A DNA stretch of 7,893 bases from positions 1 to 7,893 of the forward strand of contig CALGGL010000233.1 of NCBI GenBank assembly GCA_937915975.1, read 5' to 3'. Below are positions 7,039-7,893 of this stretch, piece by piece (the first letter of the stretch is position 1; each line of letters begins with the position of its first letter). Below the pieces are notes generated by a model. That model was given only the letters and a program-made list of their open reading frames with translations, was not told where the DNA came from and did no database searches. The stretch is from an uncultured Lachnospiraceae bacterium. Lineage in GTDB: Bacteria > Bacillota > Clostridia > Lachnospirales > Lachnospiraceae. A program made the position numbers and the translations under genes.

Positions 7039-7119
7039 ACTTTCTCTATGTAATCTGACTATATCAATCACCAACTTTAAAATGGCAACAACAATCATCA
7101 GTAATTCATATGTACTCAT
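7009..7119 (-). CDS. Putative type I toxin, 36-residue membrane peptide (Fst/TxpA/holin-like toxin type)
   Basis: The peptide begins MSTYELLMIVVAILKLV. It has a single hydrophobic helix at about residues 6-21, interrupted by Lys15 and Asp19, then a polar basic tail (RLHRESKNSRPDTGK). The MSTYE or MSxYE start, hydrophobic core and charged tail match the 'putative holin-like toxin' peptides annotated across Firmicutes, which act at the cell membrane in type I toxin-antitoxin systems. The ATG at 7119 is chosen because AAAGGGTGA (7125-7133) lies just upstream at good spacing; an in-frame ATG at 7123-7125 overlaps that site. Context supports the call: a convergent antisense RNA with a stronger promoter, a shared terminator, and a leader that can hide the ribosome site. 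Toxicity is inferred; the peptide could have decayed or been recruited to another role. Confidence 0.75.
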   Translation of the reverse strand: MSTYELLMIVVAILKLVIDIVRLHRESKNSRPDTGK

Positions 7120-7124
7120 AAGCA

Positions 7125-7154
7125 TCACCCTTTCTGCAAGCTCAGAACAGGTGA
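7125..7154 (-). promoter_or_regulatory. Leader hairpin hiding the toxin Shine-Dalgarno
   Basis: In the toxin mRNA, TCACCT (7154-7149) pairs with GGGTGA (7130-7125, one G-U) and TTCTG (7147-7143) pairs with CAGAA (7136-7132). The two helices are separated by one G-A mismatch and closed by a 6-nt loop. The ribosome site AAAGGG is fully within the stem. Cis-sequestration of this kind is known from Fst-type toxin mRNAs. Confidence 0.65.
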
Positions 7155-7186
7155 AAGCACGTCCCCCCGACTAACCGGTTAAATAC

Positions 7187-7215
7187 ACTATAGTTTTATC
7201 ATTCGTGGAATTTAA
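7187..7215 (-). promoter_or_regulatory. Weak promoter of the toxin mRNA
   Basis: On the - strand the -10 TATAGT (7187-7192) aligns exactly with the antitoxin -10 in the mirror repeat. At 17 bp the -35 is TTAAAT (7210-7215), a poor match. Transcription would start near 7180, within the palindrome TAACCGGTTA (7172-7181), giving a leader of about 60 nt. Lower strength than the antitoxin promoter fits type I logic. Confidence 0.55.
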
Positions 7216-7277
7216 AAAAGATATATAAAAGTATATAGATAATATAATACTTGATTCAATAAAAGTAAACACCTGAT

Positions 7278-7349
7278 TTACAAAGACTTTAAAAAATTAG
7301 CCAGTAATTGCTGTTGTTCTTCAGATAATTTGTATAGGCTTTTTCTATT
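7278..7349 (-). pseudogene. Possible remnant of a gene 3' end (unidentified)
   Basis: A stop-bounded, ATG-less frame of 23 codons reads ...KLYKLSEEQQ-like: RKSLYKLSEEQQQLLANFLK then SL and stop. It looks like the last helices of a small soluble regulator, in the style of C-terminal tails in helix-turn-helix proteins. A weak hairpin, GTAAA/TTTAC (7265-7269/7277-7281), followed on the - strand by TTTTATT, could be its old terminator. With so few codons, chance cannot be excluded. The rest of 7194-7360 is very AT-rich and shows me no other feature. Confidence 0.25.
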
Positions 7350-7360
7350 TTAAATTTATG

Positions 7361-7389
7361 TTGACAACAACTATAAACGACTATAAAAT
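7361..7389 (+). promoter_or_regulatory. Promoter of the ATPase gene, overlapped by repeats
   Basis: TTGACA (7361-7366), 17 bp, TAAAAT (7384-7389) is a good sigma-A match. The first two 10-bp repeats cover its spacer and -10, and the other six lie in the expected 5' leader of about 80 nt. A protein bound to the repeats would therefore control it directly. Confidence 0.6.
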
Positions 7390-7469
7390 AATATCATAAC
7401 TATAAATGAATATAAATGAATATAAACGACTATAAAAATTTTTAAAAACTATAAACGAATATAAATGGA
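7372..7469 (+). repeat. Array of eight 10-bp AT-rich direct repeats (TATAAAYGAN)
   Basis: Units begin at 7372, 7382, 7401, 7411, 7421, 7431, 7450 and 7460, with steps of 10, 19, 10, 10, 10, 19 and 10. Six match TATAAACGA or TATAAATGA/TATAAATGG; those at 7382 and 7431 keep only TATAAA. Adjacent units are about one helical turn apart, and the 19-bp gaps are nearly two turns, so all units lie on roughly one face of the DNA. The last unit reaches the Shine-Dalgarno (GGAGTG, 7467-7472). This suits a cooperative operator or iteron-like binding site. Confidence 0.8.
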
Positions 7470-7478
7470 GTGATAATT

Positions 7479-7893
7479 ATGAATACAGCCAACCCATATA
7501 CTTTAATGTTTGGAAAAGAACCTATACAAATGATATCAAGAGTAAGTGAATCTGAAGATATATATCGAAATTTTCTTTCTGAAGTATCACCGCAACAGGT
7601 ATATATGATAACCGGTGTAAGAGGCTCAGGAAAGACGGTTATGATGACAGAAGTTTCAAATGAAATCAGTAGTCATGAGGACTGGATCTGCATTGAACTG
7701 AATCCGGCAACGGATTTATTGACATCACTTGCCGCAAAGCTCTATGATGATGTGCGCCTTCATCCTATATTTGAGGAGGCAAAGATAAGCCTTTCTTTTT
7801 TGGGTGTTGGCCTAGGTGTTGAAATTAAAAAGAGTACGCCGATATCAGACGTGGGAGTTGCACTTAAAAGACTGTTTGAAACTGTAAAAAAGC
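7479..7893 (+). CDS. AAA/P-loop ATPase, 3' end beyond the window
   Basis: 138 codons are visible, starting MNTANPYTLMFGKEPIQMIS; GGAGTG (7467-7472) lies 6 nt before the ATG. The Walker A motif is GVRGSGKT at residues 46-53, preceded by a hydrophobic strand (VYMIT) and followed by VMMTEVSNEI. This resembles the opening of the archaeal-type/STAND-like 'ATP-binding protein' group (PF01637/PF13191-like) that is common in Firmicutes accessory regions. There is no signal peptide. The Walker B motif and any C-terminal winged-helix or nuclease domain lie outside the window, so the role cannot be decided. The gene is preceded by a phased repeat array that covers its promoter, suggesting tight control, perhaps by its own product. 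ATPase call is firm; biological role is open. Confidence 0.85.
   Translation, partial: MNTANPYTLMFGKEPIQMISRVSESEDIYRNFLSEVSPQQVYMITGVRGSGKTVMMTEVSNEISSHEDWICIELNPATDLLTSLAAKLYDDVRLHPIFEEAKISLSFLGVGLGVEIKKSTPISDVGVALKRLFETVKK

Larger units (their letters stand above)
6926..7193. repeat. Mirror-image repeat: antitoxin and toxin promoter/leader copies
   Basis: Segment 6926-6953 and the complement of 7166-7193 match at 23 of 28 positions, from the -10 boxes (TATAAT against TATAGT) through TATTTAAC to TAGTCGGG, with identical 19-nt spacing from -10 to TAGTCGGG. A further perfect 12-bp pair follows: TCACCTGTTCTG at 6968-6979 and its complement at 7143-7154. The two convergent RNAs therefore begin with nearly the same sequence, not complementary ones. 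Confidence 0.8.

Overview
The window comes from the chromosome of a low-GC Clostridia member, most likely a Lachnospiraceae. The evidence is a DUF3881-type protein (a family I know almost only from Lachnospiraceae), A/T-rich codons, strong Firmicutes-style ribosome binding sites, and an IS4-family transposase of a kind common in that group. The assignment rests on family recognition only; no search was run.

Layout. Positions 1-2469 (+ strand) hold the 3' part of a DUF3881 gene, a tRNA-Arg(CCU) with its own promoter, a small protein with two membrane helices and a predicted coiled coil, and a DEDDh-type 3'-5' exonuclease with a Cys-rich tail. A strong bidirectional terminator (2453-2487) follows. 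Positions 2505-4089 are a complete 1,585-bp IS4-family insertion sequence with inverted ends and a perfect 7-bp target duplication. Its transposase carries one in-frame stop codon, exactly where the catalytic glutamate of the YREK signature belongs. The element sits on the stop codon of rsmG without changing the protein, but it separates rsmG from the terminator it must previously have shared with the exonuclease gene. Positions 4094-6818 (- strand) are the translation-maintenance pair mnmG-rsmG, which has its own promoter. mnmE, the usual upstream neighbour of mnmG, is absent.

Accessory region, 6900-7893. Immediately upstream of mnmG is a compact locus that reads as a type I toxin-antitoxin module: a 36-residue membrane peptide beginning MSTYELL (- strand) and a convergent RNA of about 100 nt from a perfect consensus promoter (+ strand). 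The two meet at a bidirectional terminator. The toxin mRNA leader can fold so that its Shine-Dalgarno is hidden. The antitoxin RNA carries an identical copy of the hiding strand, so it could block the same site in trans. The two promoters and leaders are mirror-image copies of each other. Beyond lie a short, possibly decayed gene end, an array of 10-bp AT-rich repeats that overlaps a promoter, and the start of an AAA-type ATPase (P-loop GVRGSGKT) that runs off the window.

Best candidates for new biology are the anti-Shine-Dalgarno copy in the antitoxin RNA, the helically phased repeat array in front of the ATPase, and the catalytic-residue nonsense mutation in an otherwise intact insertion sequence.
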